This document shows, in pieces, positions 19,927 to 30,927 of a DNA stretch of 64,000 bases. The notes beneath the pieces were generated by a model. The model saw only the letters and a list, made by a program, of their open reading frames with translations. It did no database searches and had not been told where the DNA came from. A program made the translations under genes and the position numbers. Source of the stretch: Fidelibacterota bacterium (lineage in GTDB: Bacteria; Fidelibacterota; Marinisomatia; SCGC-AAA003-L08; D37C17). Within the stretch, counting starts at the first letter, position 1. Each line of letters starts with the position of its first letter. The stretch lies in NCBI GenBank assembly GCA_030747125.1, contig JASLLI010000001.1:1-64000 (forward strand), in the 5' to 3' direction.

Positions 19927-20403
19927 ATGAGTTCCAAGACTGTAAAAGATACCTATGTGATCATGCATGAATTGGTACTCCCCAATGACACAAATTTATT
20001 AGGGAATGTTTTAGGTGGCAGGGTTATGCACCTCATGGACATGTGTGCTGCAATGTCAGCATTTAAGCATGCACGATCAGCTGTTGTGACTGCCTCAGTT
20101 GATCAATTAGATTTTCTTGCTCCGGCCAAAAAAGGGGATATCATGATATTAAAATCCTCAGTAAATTTCACCGGTCGCTCTTCCATGGAAGTAGGTGTTA
20201 GAATCGAATCTGAAAACCCAAAAACCGGAAATATTCATCATACTGCCTCCGCTTACCTAACCTTTGTATCTATAAACGATAATGGCAATCCTCAAAAAGT
20301 AGAAGAAATTACAGCTGAAACCAATGCAGAATTGCGTCGGTATGCCGAAGGGAAAGCCAGGTATATAGATCGTAAAAACAGAAAAAAGAGCAAAAAGCAA
20401 TAA
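19927..20403 (+). CDS. Acyl-CoA thioesterase, hotdog fold (YciA-like)
   Basis: HELVLPNDTNLLGNVLGGRVMHLMDMCAAMSAFKHARSAVVTASVDQLDFLAPAKKGD. Start re-called to ATG 19927, after the nuoN stop. Confidence 0.88.
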   Translation: MSSKTVKDTYVIMHELVLPNDTNLLGNVLGGRVMHLMDMCAAMSAFKHARSAVVTASVDQLDFLAPAKKGDIMILKSSVNFTGRSSMEVGVRIESENPKTGNIHHTASAYLTFVSINDNGNPQKVEEITAETNAELRRYAEGKARYIDRKNRKKSKKQ

Positions 20404-21759
20404 TTGAATATCCATATTAAAAAGGGTCATAATTTAAAAATTGCCGGTTCTCCATCGAAGGATATGTCTGTTGTATCTGTGGGTGAAACGATAAAAATTC
20501 ATCCTTTAGAGTTTCCTGGTGTTAAGCCCAAACTACTGGTTAAGTTAAACGAATCTGTTATAAAAGGCCAGCCTGTTTTTCTGGATAAAAATCACCCTGA
20601 AATACAATTCACTGCTCCGGTTTCTGGTGCTGTAATAGATATAACCTTTGGTGAACGACGCCGTCTCGAAGCTGTTACTCTTAAAGTAGAAAAGAATAAT
20701 GAGGTAAACACCTTCACATCATATTCTGCAGAGGACATTTCAACATTAGAAAGGGGCACCGTAATAAATGCCCTCTGTAAATCTGGACTTTGGCCCTGTC
20801 TGCGGCAAAGACCTTTTTCCAAAATTGCCAATCCGGAAAAGGCTCCCAAAGTGATTTTTATATCCACGCAGTCCTCGGCTCCTTTTGCACCTCAGTTGGA
20901 TGTCATAATAAAGAGCATGGATACTGAGTCCTTGCAGGCAGGTATTTCCGTACTAAATACACTTTCAGCCGGGAAAGTACATTTGGTAACTCCAAAGGAG
21001 AGTTCACAGGAACTATTTAATCACCTTAAAGGTGTAGAGCTTCATACTTTTTCAGGACCTCATCCTGCCGGAAATGTTGGCGTTCATATTTCTAAAATTG
21101 ATCCCATTGCACATAAGGATGATGTGGTTTGGTATCTGTCACTTCAGGATGTTTACAGATTTGGTGCCTTCTTTTTACAGGGTAAGGTGGATTTTACCAA
21201 AATTATTACTGTAGGAGGTACTGAGGCTAAATCCTCTCAACATTTTTCCCTCACACAGGGAACTATCATTTCAGAATTTGCAAAGCCTGCTTCTAAATCC
21301 CGGGAGATAAGGTATGTATCAGGGGATGTACTCTCCGGAAGGATTGTAGAAAAAGACACTGCAGTAGGGTTTTATGATGAAACCGTCACTCTTCTGCCAG
21401 ATTCCTTTCAAAGAGAATTCATGGGTTGGATTGCACCCGGGTTTAATAAATACTCCCTTTCTAAAACCTTTATATCTAAATTATTGCCAAAAAAGGATAT
21501 TGCATTTCATACAGCAATGAAAGGTAATGAGCGTGCCATTGTACCCATTGGCGCAATTGAAAAAGTGGTACCTCTACATGTATTGCCTACTTTATTAATA
21601 AAATCAATCATCGCTAAAGATATTGAAACGATGGAGCAGCTGGGTATTTATGAATGCAGTCCAGAAGATTTTGCTCTCTGTTCATTTGTAGATGCTTCAA
21701 AAATGGATATCTCTGGTATTATTCAGGATGGACTTGATTATGCAGAAGTTGAGGGGTAG
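20404..21759 (+). CDS. nqrA: Na+-translocating NADH:quinone reductase subunit A
   Basis: IKKGHNLKIAGSP start, GLWPCLRQRPFSKIANPEKAPKVIFISTQSSAPFAPQLD. Confidence 0.95.
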   Translation: MNIHIKKGHNLKIAGSPSKDMSVVSVGETIKIHPLEFPGVKPKLLVKLNESVIKGQPVFLDKNHPEIQFTAPVSGAVIDITFGERRRLEAVTLKVEKNNEVNTFTSYSAEDISTLERGTVINALCKSGLWPCLRQRPFSKIANPEKAPKVIFISTQSSAPFAPQLDVIIKSMDTESLQAGISVLNTLSAGKVHLVTPKESSQELFNHLKGVELHTFSGPHPAGNVGVHISKIDPIAHKDDVVWYLSLQDVYRFGAFFLQGKVDFTKIITVGGTEAKSSQHFSLTQGTIISEFAKPASKSREIRYVSGDVLSGRIVEKDTAVGFYDETVTLLPDSFQREFMGWIAPGFNKYSLSKTFISKLLPKKDIAFHTAMKGNERAIVPIGAIEKVVPLHVLPTLLIKSIIAKDIETMEQLGIYECSPEDFALCSFVDASKMDISGIIQDGLDYAEVEG

Positions 21760-21760
21760 G

Positions 21761-22936
21761 ATGAAAATATTACGCAATATTCTCGATAAAATCGAACCTC
21801 ACTTTTTAGGGAACGGTAAATATCATAAATTATATCCATTATATGAAATGGCAGATACTTTTTTGTTTACTCCCTCTGATAAAACCAAAAATGGTCCACA
21901 TGTAAGAGATGCAATAGATATCAAAAGGGTGATGTCTTTTGTGGTAATTGCCATGCTTCCTGCATTACTTTTTGGAATTTATAATATTGGCAGGCAAATT
22001 GATTCTTCAGGAGATATTTTTACCACATTTTTAGCAGGCTTACCTGTGGTGCTACCCATAATTTTGGTTTCCTATACTGTTGGCGGCTTTTGGGAAATGC
22101 TGTTTGCAGTGACTCGTAAGCATGAAATAAATGAAGGGTTTCTGGTAACCGGTATGCTCATTCCCTTGGTTATGCCTCCAACCATACCCTTGTGGATGGT
22201 GGCAGTTGCAACTTCGTTTGGAGTGGTAATCGGGAAAGAAATATTCGGCGGTACGGGATATAATATTTTTAATCCTGCACTGGTTGCCCGTGCATTTATT
22301 TTCTTTGCCTATCCTGGAGCCATTTCAGGTGATGCTGTTTGGGCAATCGCCAAAAATAGAGAAGGTTTTATTGATGGAATATCTCAAGCTACTCCATTGC
22401 TGCAGGCTTCTGCAGAACAAGGAGTGCAGGCATTAGAATTGATTAAGGGACAATTTTCATGGTGGGACATGTTTTATGGTTTCATTCCCGGATCGATAGG
22501 AGAGACATCAACCTTGGCGATTATAATAGGAGGGTTGTTTTTGCTTTTTACAGGAATCGGAAATTGGCGAATCATGGCAGGAACTCTCCTTGGAATGGTG
22601 CTCACTGCTAAACTCACCAATATATTTGCCGTAGCAGTTTCAAGTGAAAACCCTATGTTGTATCTTCCTGCTGAATATCACTTTGTTATGGGAGGCTTCG
22701 CCTTTGGAATGGTCTTTATGGCTACAGATCCTGTATCTGCATCACAAACAGATAAGGGCAGGTGGATGTATGGTATCCTTATTGGATTCATGTGTGTTAT
22801 CATCCGCTCAATTAATCCAGCCTACCCTGAAGGGATGATGCTGGCTATTTTATTCGCTAATGCGTTTGCACCGCTGATTGATTATTTTGTTATGAAATCC
22901 CATATTAAACAAAGGGTGAAGCGTTTTGCAGCATAA
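21761..22936 (+). CDS. nqrB: Na+-translocating NADH:quinone reductase subunit B
   Basis: FFAYPGAISGDAVW, DGISQATPLLQ (flavinylation region), GSIGETSTLAIIIGG, MATDPVSASQTDKGRWMYG. Start re-called from 21692 to ATG 21761. Confidence 0.95.
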   Translation: MKILRNILDKIEPHFLGNGKYHKLYPLYEMADTFLFTPSDKTKNGPHVRDAIDIKRVMSFVVIAMLPALLFGIYNIGRQIDSSGDIFTTFLAGLPVVLPIILVSYTVGGFWEMLFAVTRKHEINEGFLVTGMLIPLVMPPTIPLWMVAVATSFGVVIGKEIFGGTGYNIFNPALVARAFIFFAYPGAISGDAVWAIAKNREGFIDGISQATPLLQASAEQGVQALELIKGQFSWWDMFYGFIPGSIGETSTLAIIIGGLFLLFTGIGNWRIMAGTLLGMVLTAKLTNIFAVAVSSENPMLYLPAEYHFVMGGFAFGMVFMATDPVSASQTDKGRWMYGILIGFMCVIIRSINPAYPEGMMLAILFANAFAPLIDYFVMKSHIKQRVKRFAA

Positions 22937-23642
22937 CAATCTCTACACCTTTAAGTTTATTGCTATGATAACCATCGTGGCAAGCTTGCTTCTCACCTTG
23001 GCAGCAACTCAGCTAAAAGAACGGCAGGATTTCAATATTGAAGTGGATAAAAAGAAAAATATCCTGAAATCTATCGGCTTAGATGTGGCAGCCATGCAGG
23101 CAAATACCATCATTGAAGAGTACAAAAACAAAATTCAGGATGTGGTGCTTAAACAAAATGGAGATAGAGTTAACCATATTTCATCAGAAGATCTTGAATC
23201 TGTTGAAAATAAATCAACAGGACAACTTTCCTATTTCTATGAAAATCATGAATATCTCCCTGCTTATCTGGCATCTGAACCACAGGCATTTATTTTTCCT
23301 GTGTCAGGAAAAGGTTTGTGGAGTACCTTATATGGTTATTTAGCTTTGGATATGGATTTGAATACAGTAAAAGGTATTACTTTTTATAAACATGGCGAAA
23401 CTCCCGGACTGGGCGGAGAAATTGAAAAGAAATGGTTCCAGGATAATTTTATCGGAAAGAAAATTTTTGATAATTCGGGTAATTTAAAATCAATCACTGT
23501 AGTCAAAGGGAAAGCTGTAGATGATAAACATGAGGTAGATGGTATTAGTGGTGCTACTATAACTTCACGAGGCGTTACCGACTTTTTAAAAAGAGATCTT
23601 CAACGCTATTTTACCTTTTTAACCATTCACCGGAGTAACTAA
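22926..23642 (+). CDS. nqrC: Na+-translocating NADH:quinone reductase subunit C
   Basis: [40 protein letters not shown] (FMN attachment motif SGATx(T/S)). Confidence 0.95.
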   Translation: MQHNNLYTFKFIAMITIVASLLLTLAATQLKERQDFNIEVDKKKNILKSIGLDVAAMQANTIIEEYKNKIQDVVLKQNGDRVNHISSEDLESVENKSTGQLSYFYENHEYLPAYLASEPQAFIFPVSGKGLWSTLYGYLALDMDLNTVKGITFYKHGETPGLGGEIEKKWFQDNFIGKKIFDNSGNLKSITVVKGKAVDDKHEVDGISGATITSRGVTDFLKRDLQRYFTFLTIHRSN

Positions 23643-24268
23643 TGGATAAGATCTCAAAAGCCATTATTTCTGATCCATTAGTTGATAACAATCCTATAAC
23701 CAAACAAATATTGGGAATTTGCTCGGCACTTGCTGTAACGGTAAAAATGGAACAGGCCGTTGTGATGACATTTGCCCTAACCTTCGTATTGGTTTCCTCA
23801 AATATTATCATCTCTCTCCTGAGAAAAGGAATTCCGGGAAAAGTAAGAATCATTGTCCAACTAACCGTAATTGCTTCATTGGTGATTCTGATTGATCAGG
23901 TATTAAAGGCCTATCTCTATGACATTAGCAAGCAACTATCCGTTTTTGTGGGACTAATCATCACCAACTGTATTATCATGGGTAGAGCTGAGGCCTTTGC
24001 CATGCAGAATAATTTTAAGGAATCTTTATATGATGGTTTTGGCAATTCCTTCGGATACGGATTAATTCTCATCATAGTCTCCACCTTCAGAGAATTGTTT
24101 GGTAGTGGAACTTTGTTTAACTACCAAATCATCCCAACATGGATGTATTTAGAACAGGGCGGATGGTATGTGAATAATGGTCTTATGTTATTAGCGCCTG
24201 GAGCTTTTATTATTCTTGGCCTGATAATTTGGGTGCAAAGAACTTATACACATTTCATAGAAGATTAA
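23642..24268 (+). CDS. nqrD: Na+-translocating NADH:quinone reductase subunit D
   Basis: [42 protein letters not shown]. Confidence 0.95.
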   Translation: MDKISKAIISDPLVDNNPITKQILGICSALAVTVKMEQAVVMTFALTFVLVSSNIIISLLRKGIPGKVRIIVQLTVIASLVILIDQVLKAYLYDISKQLSVFVGLIITNCIIMGRAEAFAMQNNFKESLYDGFGNSFGYGLILIIVSTFRELFGSGTLFNYQIIPTWMYLEQGGWYVNNGLMLLAPGAFIILGLIIWVQRTYTHFIED

Positions 24269-24269
24269 A

Positions 24270-24896
24270 ATGGAATTACTTGAACATTATTTGAGTCTGG
24301 CTACAAAATCAATTTTTATTGAAAATATCCTTCTTTCCTATTTTCTTGGAATGTGCTCCTTTTTAGCAATATCTAAAAAAATCGAGGCATCCATCGGTTT
24401 AGGTTTTGCAGTTATTTTTGTAAGTGGAGTCACTGTACCTCTAAATTGGGTGATTAAAGAATTTCTTCTCATAGAGGGCGCGTTAAGTTGGGTAGGCATT
24501 CCTGCATTAACAACAGTGGACTTGAGTTTCCTTTCTTTTATTACCTATATTGCAACCATTGCAGCTATGGTGCAATTAGTTGAAATGTTATTAGATAAAT
24601 TCAGTCCGGCTCTTTACAACTCCCTTGGAATATTTCTACCTCTGATCGCAGTTAACTGCTCCATTTTAGGTGCTTCTCTGTTCATGGCGGAACGAGGGTA
24701 TACCTTTGGAGAATCAGCGGTGTTTGGGGTGAGCTCAGGTGCAGGATTTGCTTTGGCTATCGTTTCAATGGCGGCGATTAGATTTAAACTTAAGTATTCA
24801 AATATTCCAGATGGACTCAAGGGATTGGGAATTACCATGATTTTAACTGGTTTGCTCTCAATGGCTTACTTATCATTTTCCGGAATAAACCTATAA
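24270..24896 (+). CDS. nqrE: Na+-translocating NADH:quinone reductase subunit E
   Basis: [51 protein letters not shown]. Confidence 0.95.
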   Translation: MELLEHYLSLATKSIFIENILLSYFLGMCSFLAISKKIEASIGLGFAVIFVSGVTVPLNWVIKEFLLIEGALSWVGIPALTTVDLSFLSFITYIATIAAMVQLVEMLLDKFSPALYNSLGIFLPLIAVNCSILGASLFMAERGYTFGESAVFGVSSGAGFALAIVSMAAIRFKLKYSNIPDGLKGLGITMILTGLLSMAYLSFSGINL

Positions 24897-24900
24897 TTTC

Positions 24901-26124
24901 ATGCTTATAACACTCGCCGGTACCATCGTCTTTACCACAGTTATTTTACTGCTGGTAAGTATACTTACCTTTGCAGAATCTAAATTACTCCCTCAGGGGG
25001 CAGTAAAAATTCTTATCAATGAAAATGAGGATAAATCTCCAAATGTGAATCCTGGACCTACCCTCCTGAATGCATTGTCAAATGAGGGTATATTTATTCC
25101 ATCTGCTTGTGGTGGTGGAGGAACCTGTGCACAATGTAAATGTCAGGTGCATGCCGGTGGAGGACAAATCCTCCCCACAGAATTAAATCATATTTCCAGA
25201 AAAGACGCTAAAGACGACTGGCGTCTTGCCTGCCAGGTAAAGGTGCGTGAGGAAATGGCAATTACCGTACCTGACGAGATATTCAGTATTCAAAAATGGG
25301 AGTGTACGGTAAAATCAAATAATAATGTAGCAACCTTCATTAAAGAATTAGTTTTAGAACTCCCAAAAGGAGAAAATCTTAACTTTAAAGCAGGTGGATT
25401 TATACAGATTGATATTCCTGAGTATAGTTTGGATTTCAATGAATTTGACATACAGGACGAGTATCATGAAGATTGGGACAAGTATAAAATCTGGGATTTA
25501 AAAGGGAGCAACAGCGAGCCTCAGTTTAGGGCCTATTCCATGGCAAATCATCCTGCAGAGGGAAATATGGTCATGCTGAATGTGCGGATTGCAACACCAC
25601 CGCCAACCCATTGGAATGATGTGCCACCGGGAATTGCCTCATCTTACATATTTAATTTAAAACCAGGCGATAAAGTTACCATTTCAGGGCCTTACGGTGA
25701 ATTTTTCATCAAGGACACAGAAAGAGAAATGGTGTATATTGGAGGTGGGGCAGGCATGGCTCCCATGCGTTCTCATCTTTTCCATTTATTTCACACTTTA
25801 AATACTAAAAGAAAAGTCAGTTTCTGGTATGGTGCAAGATCTATGCGGGAAATGTTTTACGATGAGGATTTCAGGCAAATAAGAGAAAAATTTCCCAACT
25901 TCTCATACAATGTGGCTCTTTCTGATCCCCTTCCCGAAGATAATTGGGAGGGACATACAGGATTTATTCATCAGATCCTCTATGATAATTATCTGGAAAA
26001 TCATGATGACCCCACCGAAATTGAATATTATATGTGTGGTCCTCCCATGATGATTGAAGCGGCTGAAAATATGCTTTATAATCTTGGCGTTGAACCTGAA
26101 ATGGTTGCCTTCGATAAGTTTTAA
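24901..26124 (+). CDS. nqrF: Na+-translocating NADH:quinone reductase subunit F
   Basis: [22 protein letters not shown] (2Fe-2S), FAD/NAD domains ([25 protein letters not shown]). Confidence 0.96.
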   Translation: MLITLAGTIVFTTVILLLVSILTFAESKLLPQGAVKILINENEDKSPNVNPGPTLLNALSNEGIFIPSACGGGGTCAQCKCQVHAGGGQILPTELNHISRKDAKDDWRLACQVKVREEMAITVPDEIFSIQKWECTVKSNNNVATFIKELVLELPKGENLNFKAGGFIQIDIPEYSLDFNEFDIQDEYHEDWDKYKIWDLKGSNSEPQFRAYSMANHPAEGNMVMLNVRIATPPPTHWNDVPPGIASSYIFNLKPGDKVTISGPYGEFFIKDTEREMVYIGGGAGMAPMRSHLFHLFHTLNTKRKVSFWYGARSMREMFYDEDFRQIREKFPNFSYNVALSDPLPEDNWEGHTGFIHQILYDNYLENHDDPTEIEYYMCGPPMMIEAAENMLYNLGVEPEMVAFDKF

Positions 26125-26158
26125 CCCTCTGGGCAGCTCCCCCATTCAATTAAAATAT

Positions 26159-27166
26159 ATGTTTTTCAGGATATTTCCTGCAGTACTGGGTATTCTGCTT
26201 ATTTCAAATTGCAGTAATCAGTCTGTTATAACTCTCAATGGAGAGACGATGGGAACCACCTACTCTATTTCTATTGTGAAAAATTCACAGACTGCCATGA
26301 ATAAAGTAAAATTTCAACATGAGATTGATTCGCTGCTTTTTGTTTTCAATTCCATATTTTCTACTTATTCTTCTTCAAGTGAAATAAGTAAAATAAATGC
26401 AGATACCAGCTGGTTTCCCCTTTCCGTTTCAGGAGAGTTTTATCAATTGCTGGAAGAATCTCAACAAATGTATTATGAAACTGGTGGGAAATTTGATATA
26501 ACTATTAAACCACTCATATCGCTCTGGAGTTTTGATTCAGAGTTTTCTTCTGAGAAAATCCCCATGGAAAATGCTGTTAATGAAGCTCTGACGCAAGTTG
26601 GTATGGATCAAATTATGTTGGATAAACACACCGTCCTAAAAAATAATCCTAATGTCCAATTCGATATGAATGCAATCGCTAAAGGTAGAGGAGTTGATAA
26701 AATAGCACATTTCCTTAAATCAGCAGGCTTTCAGCATTTTATAGTGGAAATCGGGGGAGAGGTTTATGCATCAGGTGTCAATAAAAATAATTCATTCTGG
26801 AAAATAGGTATAAAACATCCGGAAGAGTTCTCAAAGGACATTACTGCTATTGCTGCCTTTTCAAATTCTGGAATGGCTACATCAGGTACGTACCAACATT
26901 TTTTTAACTGGGAGGGGAAAGACTATTCCCATATACTTGACCCAAGGACAGGTTGGCCAGTGGAACATGATCTCATCAGCGCTACAGTAATTGCAGAAAC
27001 CTGCGCCAAAGCAGATGCAATTGCCACCGCCTTAATAGTAATGGGGTTTGAAAATGCTCTTCATTGGATTGAGCAAACTGAAGGAGTAGAATGTTATTTA
27101 ATCCGCAGGGATAAAGAATCAAGGGTATTGACTGCGGTACATTCTAAAAACTTTCCGCTACATTGA
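26159..27166 (+). CDS. apbE: FAD:protein FMN transferase (ApbE), probable lipoprotein
   Basis: GETMGTTYSISIV, FDMNAIAKGRGVDKIA, FIVEIGGEVYASG, YSHILDPRTGWPV. Start re-called from 26054 to ATG 26159, which gives a lipoprotein-like N-terminus MFFRIFPAVLGILLISNC. Confidence 0.93.
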   Translation: MFFRIFPAVLGILLISNCSNQSVITLNGETMGTTYSISIVKNSQTAMNKVKFQHEIDSLLFVFNSIFSTYSSSSEISKINADTSWFPLSVSGEFYQLLEESQQMYYETGGKFDITIKPLISLWSFDSEFSSEKIPMENAVNEALTQVGMDQIMLDKHTVLKNNPNVQFDMNAIAKGRGVDKIAHFLKSAGFQHFIVEIGGEVYASGVNKNNSFWKIGIKHPEEFSKDITAIAAFSNSGMATSGTYQHFFNWEGKDYSHILDPRTGWPVEHDLISATVIAETCAKADAIATALIVMGFENALHWIEQTEGVECYLIRRDKESRVLTAVHSKNFPLH

Positions 27167-27331
27167 AGGTTGTTCACCAGAATGGGTTGTACATTGCTCT
27201 CGTTCTTTAAAAGTGCAATTACATGATTCACCGCAGGACCCTTTTAATGCCCTGTTTGAGAAAAATGTCCCCAATCCCAATAAAAATATGAGGATGGAAA
27301 AAATGAATATCGTTAATAATACTGTAATCAT
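27158..27331 (-). CDS. nqrM: NqrM-like small membrane Cys-motif protein (57 aa), absent from the ORF track
   Basis: Manual minus-strand translation: MITVLLTIFIFSILIFLLGLGTFFSNRALKGSCGESCNCTFKEREQCTTHSGEQPSM*. One TM helix followed by LKGSCGxxCxC...C, immediately after apbE. Confidence 0.75.
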   Translation of the reverse strand: MITVLLTIFIFSILIFLLGLGTFFSNRALKGSCGESCNCTFKEREQCTTHSGEQPSM

Positions 27332-27410
27332 AAATCGGGTAAATTTACCATGTTAAACAGGCACTTTAAAAGCCATCTGCCAAAACTTAAAACCAAATAA
27401 TCTTTATTTT

Positions 27411-28820
27411 ATGAAATTCACCTTATTACTTGGAATACTGTGTTCTGTTTCCTGGGCTGGATCCGACAATTTGGGACAGGACTTACCATTGTTCAGTATC
27501 CTACCATTTATTGGCATATTGCTGTCTATTGCCATTATTCCGTTAATAGCGCCTACTTTTTGGCACAGAAATTTTGGAAAAGTCTCTGCATTCTGGGCAA
27601 TCTCATTTCTGTTGCCATTTTTATTTGTATATGGAATTCATGAAACTTCATATCAATTTCTCCACGTACTACTATTGGAGTATCTACCCTTTATAATTCT
27701 GCTGTTTTCACTATTTACCATCTCTGGCGGAATTCGGTTAAAAGGATCACTCATTGGCACACCATATGTAAACACTGGCTTAATTTTAATAGGCACACTT
27801 CTTGCTTCGTGGATGGGGACTACCGGAGCTGCTATGCTGCTCATCAGACCTGTGTTAAGAGCAAATAAAGGAAGAAAACATAAAATTCACACAATAGTAT
27901 TTTTTATCTTCCTGGTGGCAAATATTGGCGGCTCTCTAACACCCCTGGGTGATCCGCCATTATTTTTAGGGTTTTTGAACGGGGTTGACTTTTTCTGGAC
28001 AACTACTACAATGCTTATGCCCATGTTGTTGGTTTCAGCAATCTTACTCTTAATGTACTTTTTAATAGACAGTTATTATTATAAAAAGGATAATGATAAT
28101 CTAAAGGAATCCTCAGGAGATGAAAAAATAGGTCTTGATGGATCTTTCAATTTTATTCTCATAGCAGGTGTTATTGGAGCCGTCCTAATGAGTGGATTTT
28201 GGAAACCTCAAATTGAGATTCCTGCTCTATTGGGCATTCATTTAGAAATTCAAAATATTTGTCGTGATTTAATATTGCTCATCCTTGCAGGCATCAGTTG
28301 GGAATTTACCCAAATGGATATAAGAAAACTAAACGGTTATACCTGGTTTCCTATTCTTGAAGTTGCTAAATTATTTGCAGGAATTTTTATCACTATAATT
28401 CCGGCTATTGCAATCTTGAGAGCCGGAGAAAACGGTGCTTTAAGCGGAATTATTCAATTGGTAACCAATTCGGACGGTTCTCCGGTAAATGCCATGTATT
28501 TCTGGCTCACCGGTTCTCTGTCAAGTTTTTTGGATAATGCGCCCACCTATCTTGTCTTTTTTAATCTTGCAGGAGCATCCTCAGGTGATATGTCTATGGC
28601 AGCCTATCTAATGGAGGTTATACCTTCAACTTTATTAGCAATTTCAATGGGGGCCGTTTTTATGGGCGCCATGACCTATATTGGCAATGCTCCAAATTTT
28701 ATGGTGAAGTCAATTGCAGAAGAAAATAATATTTCCATGCCCAGCTTTTTCGGTTTTTTAGGTTGGTCAATACTGCTGCTTATACCAGTGTTTATCCTCG
28801 TTAGTATTTTGTTTATATAA
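27411..28820 (+). CDS. Sodium:proton antiporter (NhaD/citrate-transporter family)
   Basis: TGAAMLLIRPVLRAN, NIGGSLTPLGDPPLFLGFLNGVDFFWT, SSFLDNAPTYLVFF, YIGNAPNFMVKSIAEE. Confidence 0.85.
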   Translation: MKFTLLLGILCSVSWAGSDNLGQDLPLFSILPFIGILLSIAIIPLIAPTFWHRNFGKVSAFWAISFLLPFLFVYGIHETSYQFLHVLLLEYLPFIILLFSLFTISGGIRLKGSLIGTPYVNTGLILIGTLLASWMGTTGAAMLLIRPVLRANKGRKHKIHTIVFFIFLVANIGGSLTPLGDPPLFLGFLNGVDFFWTTTTMLMPMLLVSAILLLMYFLIDSYYYKKDNDNLKESSGDEKIGLDGSFNFILIAGVIGAVLMSGFWKPQIEIPALLGIHLEIQNICRDLILLILAGISWEFTQMDIRKLNGYTWFPILEVAKLFAGIFITIIPAIAILRAGENGALSGIIQLVTNSDGSPVNAMYFWLTGSLSSFLDNAPTYLVFFNLAGASSGDMSMAAYLMEVIPSTLLAISMGAVFMGAMTYIGNAPNFMVKSIAEENNISMPSFFGFLGWSILLLIPVFILVSILFI

Positions 28821-28832
28821 AAAGCTAAAATC

Positions 28833-29234
28833 ATGTTTAAGAAAATAATATGCGCTACTGATTTGAGTAATTTAGACCCAAATTCCATTGTGAAAGCCGT
28901 TCAATTAGCTAGTCAATTTGACGCTACTTTAATTCTACTGAAAGTTTTTGAAGAATTTATGAACAAAGATGAGATGGAAATGCTGCGAATAAAGGTAGAC
29001 TCTGTCCAGACAGTATATGAAGAGAAGGCTTTGAAAGCAAAATCAAAAATGAAAGCGATTATTGATCAATGTTCTCAGGATAATCTTCAAACTAAATATC
29101 CAATAAAAGAAGGGAAAGCAAGTAAAGTCATTTTTCAGGAAGCAGCGAAGGAAAAAGCAGATATGATTGTACTTGGAGCCAGTCATAAAGCAAACAGTCT
29201 GTCTAAATTAATTTTAGGTACCACTGCATCATAA
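28833..29234 (+). CDS. Universal stress protein (UspA family), apparently truncated by an in-frame TAA
   Basis: MFKKIICATDLSNLDPNS..., ADMIVLGASHKANSLSKLILGTTAS. Homologous C-terminus continues in frame after the stop. Confidence 0.8.
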   Translation: MFKKIICATDLSNLDPNSIVKAVQLASQFDATLILLKVFEEFMNKDEMEMLRIKVDSVQTVYEEKALKAKSKMKAIIDQCSQDNLQTKYPIKEGKASKVIFQEAAKEKADMIVLGASHKANSLSKLILGTTAS

Positions 29235-29345
29235 GTGATCGAACATGCAGAAATTCCTGTATTAGTGGTACCCATAAAAGAGTAATATTCCTTCAGCAGT
29301 GAATTGTATCTCATAAAAGTATATCCGTAAATTTATAACTATACC

Positions 29346-30368
29346 ATGACTCAAATTTCATCACATACCTGGGACGAATTATCCCAACTAATCGATGACA
29401 GCAATATAATTCTCCTATCTACCCATATCAATGCAGATGGGGATGGCTTAGGATCTGAAATTGCTTTTTACTATTATCTGAAAGAATTAGGTAAGGATTG
29501 CCGCATTATCAATGCAACCGGATTGCCATATAATTATGCAGGAATAGACCCTGACAAAGTAGTTGAGCTATACTCTGACAGCTGTGATAATTGGTTAGAC
29601 TCTGTTGATCTCACCATTGTTTTTGATATCGGTGACCATCGCAGAACCGGTCCCATAGGAGAAAAAGTTTATACTACCAGTACTGTTGTTTCTATTGATC
29701 ATCATCCTCCACGGGATAATCATCCATTTACCTTAAATATAGTAGACTTAAATGCCCCGGCAACTGGATATATGATTTGGAAATATTTCCAACATATTGG
29801 AATGACAGATAAAAATCTGGAGTTAAAAATAGCTAACGGATTATATGTCAGTTTAGTCACAGATACAGGATCATTTAAATATCAATCCACTACTTCTGAT
29901 ACTCATTTGATGGCAGCGTACTTACTAGACTGTGGTGTAGATGGATATGCTTTACAAAGGGAGATATATGAACAAAGAAGAATTCCGCAAATAAAAATGT
30001 TAGGTGATGTAATTCGCCATTTGAAGTATTCAAAAAGCGGGAAAATAGTCTGGGTCATAATTACTCAGGAAATGAAAGATGCAAATGAAGCCGAAGATGG
30101 AGATGTAGATGGGTTTACCGAATTTGTTCGTGCCATTGAATCTGTAGAAGTGGCATTTATGATTCAGGAATTACAAAACAGAACCTACAGAATTAATTTT
30201 AGATCAAGCGGAAATGTGATTATCAATGATATTGCCCAGTCCTTTGGCGGCGGTGGGCATAAGTTTGCAGCAGGTGCCAGGATATCTGATTTATCCCAAG
30301 ATGAAATTGAAACTAAAATATTACATCAATTAAGTGAAAAAATTCCCGGAGAAGTAAATGGCAATTAA
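29346..30368 (+). CDS. DHH/DHHA1 family phosphoesterase (NrnA-like)
   Basis: [37 protein letters not shown]. Confidence 0.9.
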   Translation: MTQISSHTWDELSQLIDDSNIILLSTHINADGDGLGSEIAFYYYLKELGKDCRIINATGLPYNYAGIDPDKVVELYSDSCDNWLDSVDLTIVFDIGDHRRTGPIGEKVYTTSTVVSIDHHPPRDNHPFTLNIVDLNAPATGYMIWKYFQHIGMTDKNLELKIANGLYVSLVTDTGSFKYQSTTSDTHLMAAYLLDCGVDGYALQREIYEQRRIPQIKMLGDVIRHLKYSKSGKIVWVIITQEMKDANEAEDGDVDGFTEFVRAIESVEVAFMIQELQNRTYRINFRSSGNVIINDIAQSFGGGGHKFAAGARISDLSQDEIETKILHQLSEKIPGEVNGN

Positions 30369-30927
30369 ATGCGACGCATGGATAGAACAAACTGCTTTAC
30401 AGGATGGTATGATAGAACCTTTCGTGCCTGAACAAGTGAGAGATGGTAAAATTTCTTATGGTCTATCTTCTTTCGGCTATGATATTCGTGTATCTGATGA
30501 ATACAAAATTTTTACCAATGTGAATAACAGTATTGTTGACCCGAAAAATTTCGATTCTGAATCATTCATTGACTTTAAAGGTGATGTTTGTATTGTGCCA
30601 CCCAATAGTTTTGCTCTGGCGCGCTCTGTGGAATATTTTCGAATTCCCAGGGATGTACTTACAATTTGTGTTGGAAAATCAACTTATGCACGCTGCGGAA
30701 TCATTGTCAATGTTACTCCATTTGAGCCGGAATGGGAAGGGTTTGTTACGCTTGAAATTTCTAATACGACGCCTCTACCTGCTAAGATTTACTCCAATGA
30801 AGGACTTTGCCAGGTCTTGTTCTTTCAGTCTGATGAACCATGTCGCACTTCATATAAGGACAAATCAGGTAAATACCAGCAGCAGACCGGTATTACACTA
30901 CCCAGAATGAAGGAAATGGCAGATTGA
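30358..30927 (+). CDS. dcd: dCTP deaminase
   Basis: [61 protein letters not shown]. Confidence 0.95.
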   Translation: MAIKCDAWIEQTALQDGMIEPFVPEQVRDGKISYGLSSFGYDIRVSDEYKIFTNVNNSIVDPKNFDSESFIDFKGDVCIVPPNSFALARSVEYFRIPRDVLTICVGKSTYARCGIIVNVTPFEPEWEGFVTLEISNTTPLPAKIYSNEGLCQVLFFQSDEPCRTSYKDKSGKYQQQTGITLPRMKEMAD

